Positions 1-8,365 of a DNA stretch of 64,000 nt are shown here, piece by piece; the stretch's first letter is position 1, and each line of letters opens with the position of its first letter. The notes under the pieces were generated by a model. It was not told the origin of the DNA. It saw only the letters and a list, made by a program, of their open reading frames with translations, and searched no databases. The DNA comes from Turicibacter sanguinis (GTDB lineage Bacteria > Bacillota_I > Bacilli_A > MOL361 > Turicibacteraceae). A program made the translations under genes and the position numbers. The stretch spans positions 1,849,501 through 1,913,500 of the forward strand of contig NZ_CP053187.1 in NCBI RefSeq assembly GCF_013046825.1, read 5' to 3'.

Positions 1-571
1 TATAGAAATATTTTTCAGTTCCAACACTCACGTAGTTTTCACTTTTCGTAATAACAAATGATACAAAGTGATCATCACTATACTTAATTTCATAATCAAC
101 ATTGACCAAAACAGGTAGAAACTCTTGTCCTTCTGTATTCGTGGCCATGAAAGCATCGTAATATTCTTGAGCTCGTTTTTCCGACTCTGCGACACTTAAA
201 TTAATTTTTTCTAAAATCTCCTGGTTGATTTGATTTTCAAGTTTTGTATTGCCAGTATCTTTTAATCCCGGAATTTTAACATCAACTAATTTCACTGTAT
301 CCTCATGATAGTAACTACTAATGGTAAAGATTTTTGCTAGTTGGCTAATAATAGGAATATCTGAAAGGCTTGCAGCAAAGGTTGGAGAAGTGTTTAGTAA
401 TAAAATAAAAACCGTTGAAATAGATAAAAAAATGGCTATGAAAGGAGACCTAGAGTTAATAGGACGGGAGCCCTGAGCCGACGCATAAATAGCCTCATTG
501 ACAACATCGGTTAATTCTTTTGGAATAGGAGTTTCATCATAAATTTTTTTGGTGCCTCTTAGTCTATTCAT
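1..571 (-). CDS. rsiV: RsiV-like anti-sigma factor (partial, C-terminus beyond window)
   Basis: Membrane anti-sigma factor predicted to hold the adjacent ECF sigma factor inactive. The reading frame runs from ATG at 571 to the window edge without a stop (about 190 codons). A cytoplasmic N-terminal part (about residues 1-50) is followed by one hydrophobic segment (about residues 51-72, AIFLSISTVFILLLN), then an extracellular region starting KLVDVKIPGLKDT that matches the DUF4163/DUF3298 type domain of Bacillus RsiV. Its start overlaps the sigma-factor stop by 8 nt (ATGAATAG), so the two are translationally coupled. In B. subtilis RsiV is the lysozyme receptor that releases SigV; whether this one senses lysozyme is inference. 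The C-terminal DUF3298 half lies outside the window. Confidence 0.85.
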   Translation of the reverse strand, partial: MNRLRGTKKIYDETPIPKELTDVVNEAIYASAQGSRPINSRSPFIAIFLSISTVFILLLNTSPTFAASLSDIPIISQLAKIFTISSYYHEDTVKLVDVKIPGLKDTGNTKLENQINQEILEKINLSVAESEKRAQEYYDAFMATNTEGQEFLPVLVNVDYEIKYSDDHFVSFVITKSENYVSVGTEKYFY

Positions 572-1070
572 AAAAATCACTCTCCTTGAGTTCAAGTTTT
601 AATAGTTTTAAGGCTTTGTATAACCTCGATTTTACTGTACTGAGATTCAGTTTAGTAATCGTTGCGATTTCTTCTAAAGACATTTCCTCATAAAAACGAA
701 GAATGATAATGACCCTTAATTTATCTGGTAATGCATTGACGTTTTGATACAGATTTAATTCATCTATGTCATATTGATGTTGATATCCCATGACAAAATC
801 AATTTCCTCAATGGCGAGCATTCTTTTATTTTTACGAAGATAGGTCATGCTTTCATTTATGAGAATACGATAAAACCATGTTTTCAAATGGTTCATCTCG
901 CGTAAATTTTGATATTTAGTTAAAGCTTTATATACGGCGTTTGATACAACATCGAGCGCCGCTTGTTCATTTGGAATATAACGATAAGCAAACCGATAAA
1001 ATTGAGCTTGATTGGTCGTTATAAATTCAACTAGTTGTTTGTATACTTCCTCATCTTGATGTGGTGCCAC
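564..1070 (-). CDS. sigV: ECF RNA polymerase sigma factor, SigV-like
   Basis: Alternative sigma factor of 168 aa, the usual ECF length. Region 2 (about residues 20-90, with DVVSNAVYKAL and LKTWFYRILINE) recognises the -10 element; region 4 (about residues 110-165, LPDKLRVIIILRFYEEMSLE and the helix-turn-helix SLEEIATITKLNLSTVKSRL) recognises the -35. The sequence resembles B. subtilis SigV throughout, and the RsiV-like gene overlaps its end, supporting a SigV-type cell-envelope or lysozyme stress pair. The start is GTG at 1070: GGGAG stands 9 nt upstream and no better ATG exists. Regulon members such as oatA or dlt are not visible in this window. Confidence 0.88.
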   Translation of the reverse strand: MAPHQDEEVYKQLVEFITTNQAQFYRFAYRYIPNEQAALDVVSNAVYKALTKYQNLREMNHLKTWFYRILINESMTYLRKNKRMLAIEEIDFVMGYQHQYDIDELNLYQNVNALPDKLRVIIILRFYEEMSLEEIATITKLNLSTVKSRLYKALKLLKLELKESDFYE

Positions 1071-1281
1071 GGCCGTCGGCTCCCTTCTAACCCTAATTTG
1101 TTCCCATTCATTAGACGCATATAAGTTTAAAAAAGTTTAAAAAATTTTTAAAAAGTGTATATTTTTAATTATTTAGAATGGAAAGGAGTCATAGTAATGA
1201 CCTGTGCTCTTGGCGAATAGGACTAGCTGTTAATGGAGTAGTATGATTTATCCCATGAATTTGCGTGAATCATATTGTGTC

Positions 1282-1317
1282 AAAATAAAAGACCACTTCT
1301 AATGAGTTGAAGTGGTC
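1282..1317 (-). terminator. intrinsic terminator of the secreted RsiV-like gene
   Basis: A 9-bp stem (GACCACTTC/GAAGTGGTC, 1291-1299 and 1309-1317) followed on the minus strand by a U-rich run. The stop codon of the upstream gene (1299-1301) lies at the edge of the loop, so the hairpin overlaps the last codons. Confidence 0.8.
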
Positions 1318-2006
1318 TCTTGATCAACTATAAATTCAGGAAAACCCATATAGCCAGGCGCAATGTCATATTTATCAAAAACAATGACAATTTGATTTTG
1401 CTCATTTAGATAAAATTTTTGATGATCTGAAATGGATTGGAATTCATTTTCATCATGAAAGAATAATTGATTTTCATGTTTTTCTCGTTGTGCAATTTGT
1501 TGTTTGATTTGAGGATTGATAATTTCTTTATAAGTAGGGCCAAAAAAATCTTCGAGTGTGAGCATTTTTCCAGTGGTTAAATCGATATTGTAAAAGTATT
1601 CTTCTGTTTGAGCACTCAAAAAACTTTTAAATAAGGTTAATTCAAATGATAACACATCAGCATTTTCTTTTTTTATGTCATAAGTCACCAAAACTTCAAG
1701 TGGGATGAACTGATCTTCTTTTGAATGAGAGGCCATAAATGCTTCATAATATTGCTCAGACTCATGTGTCACTTCCTCTATTTTAGAATTGACTTTATGT
1801 AAGATATCGTTGTTAATATCTTTTTCGAGTTCAGGAAAAGATGTGTTTGAAAGACCTGGAACCGTTAAGTCGATTTTAAGTAGAGGGGACTCGGTGTGTT
1901 CTTCTTTGACGGTATTGACGTAGTTGAGAGAGTCCTTGGCATAAATTTTAATCTCACAAAGTAAACACATGGCGATGAAACTTAGAAATAACCATCGTTT
2001 TTTCAT
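1299..2006 (-). CDS. secreted DUF4163/DUF3298 (RsiV/PdaC-like) domain protein
   Basis: A 235-aa exported protein made almost entirely of the extracellular domain found in RsiV and PdaC. It has a signal peptide (MKKRWLFLSFIAMCLLCEI, no lipobox evident), then DUF4163-like (about 40-130) and DUF3298-like regions (about 145-230), the latter with the typical YLNEQNQIVIVFDKYDIAPG and YMGFPEFIV motifs. It closely matches the RsiV-like gene (TVPGLSNT versus KIPGLKDT, EQYYEAFMAS versus QEYYDAFMAT). It has no cytoplasmic anti-sigma part and no membrane anchor after signal cleavage. I chose ATG at 2006 because GGAGG is 9 nt upstream; the in-frame ATG at 2015 abuts the Shine-Dalgarno. Its role is unknown; lysozyme binding as a decoy is a hypothesis. 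Confidence 0.78.
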   Translation of the reverse strand: MKKRWLFLSFIAMCLLCEIKIYAKDSLNYVNTVKEEHTESPLLKIDLTVPGLSNTSFPELEKDINNDILHKVNSKIEEVTHESEQYYEAFMASHSKEDQFIPLEVLVTYDIKKENADVLSFELTLFKSFLSAQTEEYFYNIDLTTGKMLTLEDFFGPTYKEIINPQIKQQIAQREKHENQLFFHDENEFQSISDHQKFYLNEQNQIVIVFDKYDIAPGYMGFPEFIVDQETTSTH

Positions 2007-2062
2007 GGTAATCATCCTCCTTTAACTTTAATTTGTTCGAATTAAAAGAAAGTATACAAAAG

Positions 2063-2088
2063 AAAAAAAGATGCATAGACATCTTTTT
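2063..2088 (-). terminator. intrinsic terminator after the methyltransferase gene
   Basis: An 8-bp A/T-rich stem (AAAAGATG/CATCTTTT) with a U-run on the minus strand, overlapping the methyltransferase stop codon at 2087-2089. Confidence 0.6.
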
Positions 2089-2692
2089 AGATATATGAAA
2101 GTTGATAAACGAGAAATCGTTCCCGATGATTTTTATGATGATTTGGAAGCGGGATGTTATGAATTAAGGAAAAGGCTGTTTTGTGCTCTAAATAGTAAAG
2201 ATAGTCATCAGATGGATAGTAGAAGATGAGTTCAACACATCGTGGATGCTCTTCAAGGGATATTAAAATTTTTTCGATGACTTTTCGAAGGATTTGAATC
2301 GAGAAAGGATTAAAAAAATAAAACTTGTTATCGAGTGGATCGATGTTATATTCTTCTGCATAACAGCATAGAAACTTTATTTTCTCTTCTTTTAATGGGT
2401 ATTTTTTTTGGTAGTTAAGTTGATTATGAATCGCATCCTGATAATACGTTTCATTCATTTCAATGCCAGTCACATAAGCCTGGAATTGATGATGAATATA
2501 AAAATTTAAACGGCCCTTTCCGCAACCAAAATCAACAATGTGATCATTTTTAGTTAATTGATAGTGATTAAATAACGTTTCAAGAACGTCATAAGGGGTT
2601 GGTTCGTAGCGATGATATTTAGCAGAGGTATGATATTTGTCTTCTCCACTCGTTTGAATATTTAATAAAGTTTCATATTTTTTTTCGTTCAT
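2087..2692 (-). CDS. class I SAM-dependent methyltransferase
   Basis: Cytoplasmic methyltransferase of 201 aa; substrate unknown. Motif I is HIVDFGCGKGRLNFYIH (about residues 53-69), followed by a motif II acidic loop (GIEMNETYY) and FYFFNPFSIQIL, which resembles the catalytic post-II stretch. The open frame continues upstream to 2836, but that would overlap the divergent radical SAM gene; the ATG at 2692 has AAAGG 9 nt upstream and begins MNEKKYETLL, a typical N-terminus for small SAM-binding methyltransferases. The 133-bp gap to the divergent gene then leaves room for both promoters. Confidence 0.82.
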   Translation of the reverse strand: MNEKKYETLLNIQTSGEDKYHTSAKYHRYEPTPYDVLETLFNHYQLTKNDHIVDFGCGKGRLNFYIHHQFQAYVTGIEMNETYYQDAIHNQLNYQKKYPLKEEKIKFLCCYAEEYNIDPLDNKFYFFNPFSIQILRKVIEKILISLEEHPRCVELIFYYPSDDYLYYLEHKTAFSLIHNIPLPNHHKNHRERFLVYQLSYI

Positions 2693-2825
2693 GGTGATTA
2701 CCTTTCTATGTGGTCTCTTGCCTTTATTGTAGGACTTTATAGGCAATTTATCAAGGTTGGTTTCAAAAAACGACTTTATTTGCCCACTTAAGCGATTAAA
2801 GTGATAGTAACTAAGGGGGGATTGT

Positions 2826-3896
2826 GTGTTATCCATTTTAATAAAGCCAGCATCAAGTCGTTGTAATTTAAAATGTAAGTATTGTTTTTATGAGGATGAG
2901 AGTTTGAATCGGAGCCAATCTGATTATGGGATGATGAAAGTAGAAACTCTAGAAGTAATTATAAAAAAAGCATTAGAGTATGAAGTGGATGTTTGTTCAT
3001 TTTTATTTCAGGGAGGGGAACCCACGTTAGTAGGACTTCATTTTTATGAGCATGTCATCAAGTTTCAACAACGTTATAATGTGCATCACGTAAAGATTAT
3101 GAATTCGATTCAAAGTAATGGTTTGCTCCTAGATGAATCATGGGCGCACTTTTTTAAACAGCATGACTTTTTAGTCGGTCTTTCGATTGATGGGATTAAA
3201 GTAACGCATGAATGTTATAGAGGGAAGAATTTTGATCAAGTGGTGAAGGCAGCCGAGTTATTAAAGCGATTTGAAGTGCCATTTAATGTATTAACAGTTG
3301 TGACGGATGAGGTTTGTGAGCAGATTGCAGCGATTTACACGTTCTATAAACAGCATCATTTTAGATATTTACAATTTATACCGTGTCTAGATTCACTTGA
3401 TAATCACAATTATCTTAGTGTGGACTCCTATACCACTTTTTTAAAGACGTTATTTCAGTTATGGTTTGACGATGCAACGAAGGGAAATTTAATTTCTATT
3501 GGCTATTTTGATGATTTGCTACATCTTTTATGTGCAGAGTTTCCGAAGACGTGTGGAAGACTTGGACGATGTGGAATGCATTATGTTTTGGAGGCAGATG
3601 GTAGTGTTTATCCGTGTGATTTTTATATGATGGATGCTTATTATTTGGGAAATTTGCTTCAAGATAATTTTGAAGTGTTAAATGATAAACGACGAGACCT
3701 TCAGTTTTTAGAACCGATTTTTTCTAAGACGTGCAAGAAGTGCAAATGGTATCGTTTATGTTATGGGGGATGTCGTCGTGAGCGAGTATCACAATTAGGT
3801 GTCAATAAGTATTGTCAGGCCTATCAAGCCTTTTTGGAGGAAGCTTATCCGTTACTTCAGTGGATGGCAAATAGGATTTTAATGACTAACATATAG
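2826..3896 (+). CDS. anaerobic sulfatase-maturating enzyme (radical SAM/SPASM)
   Basis: Oxygen-sensitive radical SAM enzyme (356 aa) that oxidises the active-site Cys or Ser of a sulfatase to formylglycine in the cytoplasm. The radical SAM cluster motif is C13-x3-C17-x2-C20 (CNLKCKYC). A C-terminal SPASM region carries two auxiliary clusters (CGRLGRCGMHY, YPCDFY, CKKCKWYRLCYGGCRRER and KYCQAY). Length and Cys pattern match the anSME family. The start is GTG at 2826, shortly after a GGGGGG Shine-Dalgarno. The sulfatase follows 66 bp downstream on the same strand, so substrate and maturase are almost certainly co-expressed. Confidence 0.9.
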   Translation: MLSILIKPASSRCNLKCKYCFYEDESLNRSQSDYGMMKVETLEVIIKKALEYEVDVCSFLFQGGEPTLVGLHFYEHVIKFQQRYNVHHVKIMNSIQSNGLLLDESWAHFFKQHDFLVGLSIDGIKVTHECYRGKNFDQVVKAAELLKRFEVPFNVLTVVTDEVCEQIAAIYTFYKQHHFRYLQFIPCLDSLDNHNYLSVDSYTTFLKTLFQLWFDDATKGNLISIGYFDDLLHLLCAEFPKTCGRLGRCGMHYVLEADGSVYPCDFYMMDAYYLGNLLQDNFEVLNDKRRDLQFLEPIFSKTCKKCKWYRLCYGGCRRERVSQLGVNKYCQAYQAFLEEAYPLLQWMANRILMTNI

Positions 3897-3962
3897 ACAA
3901 AACTGAGGTGGGGATTTTAGGGTGATATAATAAGGTTAGCGCATACAAGTGGAGGGGGATTT

Positions 3963-5291
3963 ATGCAAAGACCGAATATTGTGTTTTTATTTTGTGATCA
4001 GCAGCGTTTTGATACACTAGGTGTGAATGGGCAACCGCTTGATATGACACCTAATTTGGATGCTTTGGCGTTTGAGGGCGTAAATTTTTTACATGCTTAT
4101 ACACCACAACCTGTTTGTGGACCTGCGCGTTCTTGCTTACAGTCGGGATTGTTTGCAACAGAAACAGGGTGTTTTGTGAATGGAATTTCGTTACCAGAGA
4201 GGCAGCCAACGCTAGCCAAGTCACTTCGTGAGGCAGGATATGAAACGGCCTATGTTGGAAAGTGGCATTTGGCAACGGATCGTGAACAGAATTATGAGAC
4301 GGTTGCCATTCCAAAAGAACGTCGCGGTGGTTATGAGGATTATTGGATGGCATCCGATGTTTTAGAGTTTACGTCGGATGGTTACGGTGGTTTTGTTTTT
4401 GATCGAGAGGGGAATAAAGTGGAATTTGAGAAGTACCGTGTCGATGCAATGACAGACTATGTGATAGATTACTTAATGAATCGAAATAAAGAAGTGCCAT
4501 TTTTCTTATTTGCTTCTTATATTGAACCACATCATCAAAATAATCATCATGCTTTTGAAGGTCCAATAGGGAGTAAAGAGCAATTTGCTAACTTTGTAAA
4601 ACCGGATGATTTAGCAGAGGGAAGTGGAGATTGGGAAGCTCAGATGCCTGATTATTTAGGCTGTTGTCACTCTCTTGATCAAAATGTCGGACGGATTATA
4701 TCAGTGTTAAAAGAACAAGGTATTTATGAAAATACACTCATTATTTATACGAGTGATCATGGGTGTCATTTTAAAACGATGAAAAAGTATATTAATCCGT
4801 TTGGAGCGGATGACTATAAGCGCTCACCTGATGAGAATTCAATACATATTCCACTTGTGATGAGAGGACCAGGATTTTTAGGTGGGGTTATGGAAGTGAA
4901 ACTCGTCAGTCTCCTTGATTTACCGAAAACGATATTGAGCCTAGCAAAGGTGGATTCAGACTTTATGCAGGGGCGTGACCTTCAAACTATTTTTACGGAT
5001 GATGAGTGGGAGAATGAAGTTTATATCCAGATTAGTGAAAGTATGGTCGGACGGGCACTTAGAACGGAGCGTTATAAGTATGTAATTCATGCTCCGCATA
5101 AAAAGCCGTTTGAAGATTTTGGAAGTGATTACTATGTTGAGGGATGGCTCTATGATTTAAAGAAAGATCCACTTGAGAAGCATAACTTGATTGATGATTT
5201 GGACTATGAAGAAGTTAAAAAAGTGTTGCGTGAGAAGATAATGAAGCATGGGAATCGTGCTCATGAGGTGTTCAATATAGTTGTGAATTAA
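3963..5291 (+). CDS. Cys-type sulfatase (S1 family)
   Basis: Sulfate ester hydrolase of 442 aa in the alkaline-phosphatase superfamily. The sulfatase signature is C52-G-P-A-R56 (QPVCGPARS), so the formylglycine arises from Cys, matching the anSME next door. N-terminal metal ligands appear in PNIVFLFCDQQ, and YTSDHGCHFK (about residue 262) gives the conserved Asp-His metal pair. No signal peptide is visible, so the enzyme probably acts inside the cell on imported sulfated sugars. The substrate (mucin glycan, glycosaminoglycan or other) cannot be told from sequence. GGAGGGGG lies just before ATG 3963. Confidence 0.9.
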   Translation: MQRPNIVFLFCDQQRFDTLGVNGQPLDMTPNLDALAFEGVNFLHAYTPQPVCGPARSCLQSGLFATETGCFVNGISLPERQPTLAKSLREAGYETAYVGKWHLATDREQNYETVAIPKERRGGYEDYWMASDVLEFTSDGYGGFVFDREGNKVEFEKYRVDAMTDYVIDYLMNRNKEVPFFLFASYIEPHHQNNHHAFEGPIGSKEQFANFVKPDDLAEGSGDWEAQMPDYLGCCHSLDQNVGRIISVLKEQGIYENTLIIYTSDHGCHFKTMKKYINPFGADDYKRSPDENSIHIPLVMRGPGFLGGVMEVKLVSLLDLPKTILSLAKVDSDFMQGRDLQTIFTDDEWENEVYIQISESMVGRALRTERYKYVIHAPHKKPFEDFGSDYYVEGWLYDLKKDPLEKHNLIDDLDYEEVKKVLREKIMKHGNRAHEVFNIVVN

Positions 5292-5324
5292 AAAAAGAGT
5301 GTCGCCATTGCAGCGACACTTTTT
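5291..5324. terminator. bidirectional terminator between sulfatase and nitroreductase genes
   Basis: Stem AGTGTCGC/GCGACACT (5298-5305 and 5313-5320) flanked by an A-run and a T-run, serving the two convergent genes. Confidence 0.85.
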
Positions 5325-5326
5325 GG

Positions 5327-5842
5327 TTATTTAACGATAATGTATTGACCTTTACGTGGTCCACGAGATGGAGTATTAACACGATGACCTAGTGCAATAC
5401 TTGTTTGGAATTCGTATCCATCAGGGAGATTGAATTCTTTTTTATAGTGTTCGAATTTATCACTGTTATTAATCGCCAGAATTCCATCAACCCAACACGC
5501 TGCAAGATTTAAGTCTTCGGCTGCGAGTAGGATGTTTTGTGTACACGTTGCAGCGTCAACAATAGGTGTTTTAGCTGTTTTATTGACGGCAACTAAAATA
5601 GCAGCAGGAGCGTAGAAGAAGTGTGCTTTTGTGTCTTGATGAATGGCTTGAATATCTTTGTCAAGTTGTTCAACTTTTTCTTTGTTTAAAATACCAACAA
5701 GGTACCAAGGTTGTTCGTTTTCACTACTTGGGGCATATAGGCCAGCTTCTAATAATACTTTAAGTTGGTCTTCAGTTAAAGGTGTGTCTTGGTATTCACG
5801 ATGGCTACTTGATTTTGAGATTGCTTCTAATGTATTCATCAT
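5327..5842 (-). CDS. nitroreductase family flavoprotein
   Basis: FMN-dependent NAD(P)H oxidoreductase of about 171 aa, a short form of the nitroreductase fold. The N-terminus AISKSSSHREYQDTPLTEDQ contains the usual SxRxY phosphate/FMN-binding motif; YAPSSENEQPW and AAEDLNLAACWVDGI match the second and third family blocks; the C-terminus has SIALGHR and the late basic stretch PSRGPRKGQ. The substrate is unknown. The ATG at 5842 has GGAG 7 nt upstream; a TTG one codon earlier is less likely. It stands alone, convergent with the sulfatase gene. Confidence 0.88.
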   Translation of the reverse strand: MMNTLEAISKSSSHREYQDTPLTEDQLKVLLEAGLYAPSSENEQPWYLVGILNKEKVEQLDKDIQAIHQDTKAHFFYAPAAILVAVNKTAKTPIVDAATCTQNILLAAEDLNLAACWVDGILAINNSDKFEHYKKEFNLPDGYEFQTSIALGHRVNTPSRGPRKGQYIIVK

Positions 5843-6013
5843 CAATCAACTCCGTTATCTAAAATTTTCTTTGTTAGTTTTAACAATTAAAAGTTAGCTC
5901 ATGCATGGAATAATGGGTGGAGTGCGAGTTTTGGTTTCATTGACGCTTGAGGAGAAGATTTAGTATAATAAAAAAATCTGTATGATTTTTTTGTCTATAG
6001 AAAGAGGAGTATC

Positions 6014-7888
6014 ATGAAAGTTTTTGGGACGGTAAAGGTGATTCCTAAAAAGAATCCACGAGAGTTATATGAACACCAGTTAGAAGCAATCAGTTGTTTA
6101 GATGAGATGGATGAACAATCATCTTTTCGTACGCTCGTAGTCATTCCAACCGGTGGTGGGAAAACGTTGACAGCTAGTTGGTGGTTACTTAAAAAGGCGT
6201 TGAATGAGGGAAAGAAAGTGTTATGGATTGCGCATCGTCAAATGTTACTTGAACAGGCATTGATGACGTTTAAACAGAATGCATACGCTACTTGTATGCC
6301 AACGCGTTGGAGTTTTGATTATCGAATTGTTTCTGGCATTCATGATAAAGTGAGTCAGATAAAAAAAGAGGATGATTTGTTAATCATTAGTAAGGATAGT
6401 TTAGTTAGTCGTCTAAATGGATTAAAATCTTGGTTAAAGGATCAAAAAGAAGTATATGTCGTGATTGATGAGGCGCATCATGCACCTGCGAAGTCGTATC
6501 AAACTATTTTAAATTATATAGATTCACAGGTTGAACAGGTCAAATTGCTGGGATTAACGGCGACACCTTTTAGGACGGAAGAAAAAGAGTCCGGTATTTT
6601 AGCTCAGATTTTTAGGGATGATATTTGCTATAAAATTGATTTAACAGATTTAATTAAGCGTGGCATTTTAGCAAGGCCTCATTTTGAAGAGTGTACAACG
6701 GATTTAACTTTTACAGCAACACCCAAAGAGTTACAAAAAATGAAGATTTCCGATATTATTTCCGGGGAAATCGCCACAAAATTAGTCGGACATAAAGTGC
6801 GAAATGCGATGATTGTCAACCATTATAAATTGAATCAAGACCGTTATCAACAGACGATTGTGTTTGCGATTAATCGGATGCATGCTCTTGTTTTGAAAAC
6901 TTTATTTGAAAAAGCAGAGATTAGATGTGGAATTGTGATTTCTCGTGATTTGATGGAATTAGCACATCAAAATCAAGAAGTTATCACTGCTTATCAACAG
7001 GGAAAAATTCAAGTTTTAATTAACGTCAATATTTTAACTGAGGGGATTGATTTACCTTGTACAAAAACGGTCTTTTTAACTAGACCTACGGTTTCGAGTA
7101 TTTTGATGACGCAAATGATTGGTCGTGCATTAAGAGGAGAGGTCGCTGGAGGCACAAAAGATGCGTATTTAGTTAGTTTTGTAGATGATTGGCAGGATCA
7201 AATTGCGTGGATTAATTCAGAAAGTATTTTTTATCAGTCTACAGATGTGATGGATGAGGAGCAGGTTTCAGAGTCTTTAAAAGTAGTGGAGATGATTTCG
7301 TTAAAGCAACTTGAGCTATTTGCACAGATGCTTGATGATAGTGTCGATACGAAAGAACTTGAGAAGATTCCATTTATTAAACGAGTCCCACTAGGTCTTT
7401 ATAATGTGACGCTTGGGAAGAAGAGCCATCCTGTTTTAGTTTACGATAGTACAAAAAGACGCTATGAGCATTTGATTAAGCAATTGCCATCCTTTTTTGA
7501 GTATCATCAGATTAACGAAACTAGCTTATCAAGAGAGAAACTGAAAGAGTTAAGTTCGATTTGTTCGAGACGTTGTTTCACAGGTGAAATTGTTCCGGCT
7601 TACGATGAACGAGATATTATGGCGATTTTAAAATATTATGCGAAGTATCGAGTGAAACCGCCTTTTTTATCATTTGATGAACTCGATCGTGAGAAAATTG
7701 ATCTTAAAGCGGTTGCCACCTTTATTATTGAGCAGGATCTGACTCGGTCACAGCAAGTAAGTTATATTGATGAGCTGTGGAATGATGCGACGAAGTTGTA
7801 TTCTATTTATTTTCATAAGAAGTCCTTTTTTATGAGGCAGTTAAATCTTGAGTTAAGACGCTTGATGAAGGAGGGAATTAGAGGATGA
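6014..7888 (+). CDS. SF2 DEAD/DEAH-box helicase, RadD-like
   Basis: Superfamily 2 helicase of 624 aa. Motifs: Q-like YEHQLEAI (about residue 19), Walker A PTGGGKT (45-51), DEAH in VVIDEAHHA (about 150-158), motif III LTATPFR (about 181), motif V-like ILTEGIDLP (about 341) and motif VI QMIGRALRG (about 366). The core resembles RadD/type III-type helicases; the C-terminal 220 residues have no motif I recognise. No nuclease or zinc-finger motif is evident. Its TGA overlaps the start of the next gene (ATGA), implying coupling to that small protein. DNA repair or phage defence are possible; neither is shown. Confidence 0.85.
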   Translation: MKVFGTVKVIPKKNPRELYEHQLEAISCLDEMDEQSSFRTLVVIPTGGGKTLTASWWLLKKALNEGKKVLWIAHRQMLLEQALMTFKQNAYATCMPTRWSFDYRIVSGIHDKVSQIKKEDDLLIISKDSLVSRLNGLKSWLKDQKEVYVVIDEAHHAPAKSYQTILNYIDSQVEQVKLLGLTATPFRTEEKESGILAQIFRDDICYKIDLTDLIKRGILARPHFEECTTDLTFTATPKELQKMKISDIISGEIATKLVGHKVRNAMIVNHYKLNQDRYQQTIVFAINRMHALVLKTLFEKAEIRCGIVISRDLMELAHQNQEVITAYQQGKIQVLINVNILTEGIDLPCTKTVFLTRPTVSSILMTQMIGRALRGEVAGGTKDAYLVSFVDDWQDQIAWINSESIFYQSTDVMDEEQVSESLKVVEMISLKQLELFAQMLDDSVDTKELEKIPFIKRVPLGLYNVTLGKKSHPVLVYDSTKRRYEHLIKQLPSFFEYHQINETSLSREKLKELSSICSRRCFTGEIVPAYDERDIMAILKYYAKYRVKPPFLSFDELDREKIDLKAVATFIIEQDLTRSQQVSYIDELWNDATKLYSIYFHKKSFFMRQLNLELRRLMKEGIRG

Positions 7889-8319
7889 TGTATACACCAA
7901 AAGAAGTGGCACAGTTTTTAAGGATTTCTGATTTTCCGTATTCAAAAGAACGAAAAATCATCCACATGATTTACTCACAGGAAGCTTCAATTTATGAAAG
8001 GTTGGTGGATGTTGAGCTTGAATTATTAGTTGAAGGACGCGAATTAATTAAAAATCAGGAGGAGGCTTTGTGGAGTTTTTTCAAGGTTATCAAGTTGCGG
8101 CTTGTGTACAATGAAGAGTGCGAGTTTGTCCGCATTAAGCTTCGAACTGTCTTAAAAGAGTTTGGTTATAAGCGTCGTAGTGACAAGTTGATGAGTGAAA
8201 TTCAGTTGATATTGGATACTTTAGAATTAGACACATTTTTGAAGGGATATGTGGGGTGTGAGTTAAAGGAAATCGATTTAGATGACTTTGTGATGATTAG
8301 GTTGCAAAATAAACATTAA
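7885..8319 (+). CDS. unknown 144-aa protein coupled to the helicase
   Basis: I do not recognise this protein. It is a soluble, charged, mostly helical sequence (143-144 aa) beginning MYTPKEVAQFLRISDFPYSK, with a possible small helix-turn-helix-like N-terminus, a central ELELLVEGRELIKNQEEALW helix and a basic stretch LKEFGYKRRSDK. No Cys/His metal site or membrane segment is present. The gene overlaps the helicase stop by 4 nt (ATGA), so the two proteins are probably made together and may form a complex. The downstream Nudix gene is 46 bp away with its own Shine-Dalgarno. Confidence 0.75.
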   Translation: MMYTPKEVAQFLRISDFPYSKERKIIHMIYSQEASIYERLVDVELELLVEGRELIKNQEEALWSFFKVIKLRLVYNEECEFVRIKLRTVLKEFGYKRRSDKLMSEIQLILDTLELDTFLKGYVGCELKEIDLDDFVMIRLQNKH

Positions 8320-8365
8320 GAGTGGAATAGTTATGATAGAATACAAAAAGATAGGAGTGAACTTG

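Noticed and set aside
1197-1220. Seven-codon open frame with a good Shine-Dalgarno (MTCALGE) between the sigma factor and the secreted RsiV-like gene
   Set aside because: Too short and not tied to a downstream gene on the same strand; possibly a gene remnant, but there is nothing to support it as a product.
2693-2836. N-terminal extension of the methyltransferase to 2836
   Set aside because: It overlaps the radical SAM start and has no Shine-Dalgarno; the ATG at 2692 fits better.
4051-4566. Two reverse-strand open frames inside the sulfatase gene
   Set aside because: They lie opposite a strongly conserved sulfatase and show no domain or ribosome-binding site; shadows.
8333-8365. Longer start for the Nudix hydrolase at 8333
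   Set aside because: No ribosome-binding site before it; the internal ATG at 8366 has GGAG at ideal spacing.
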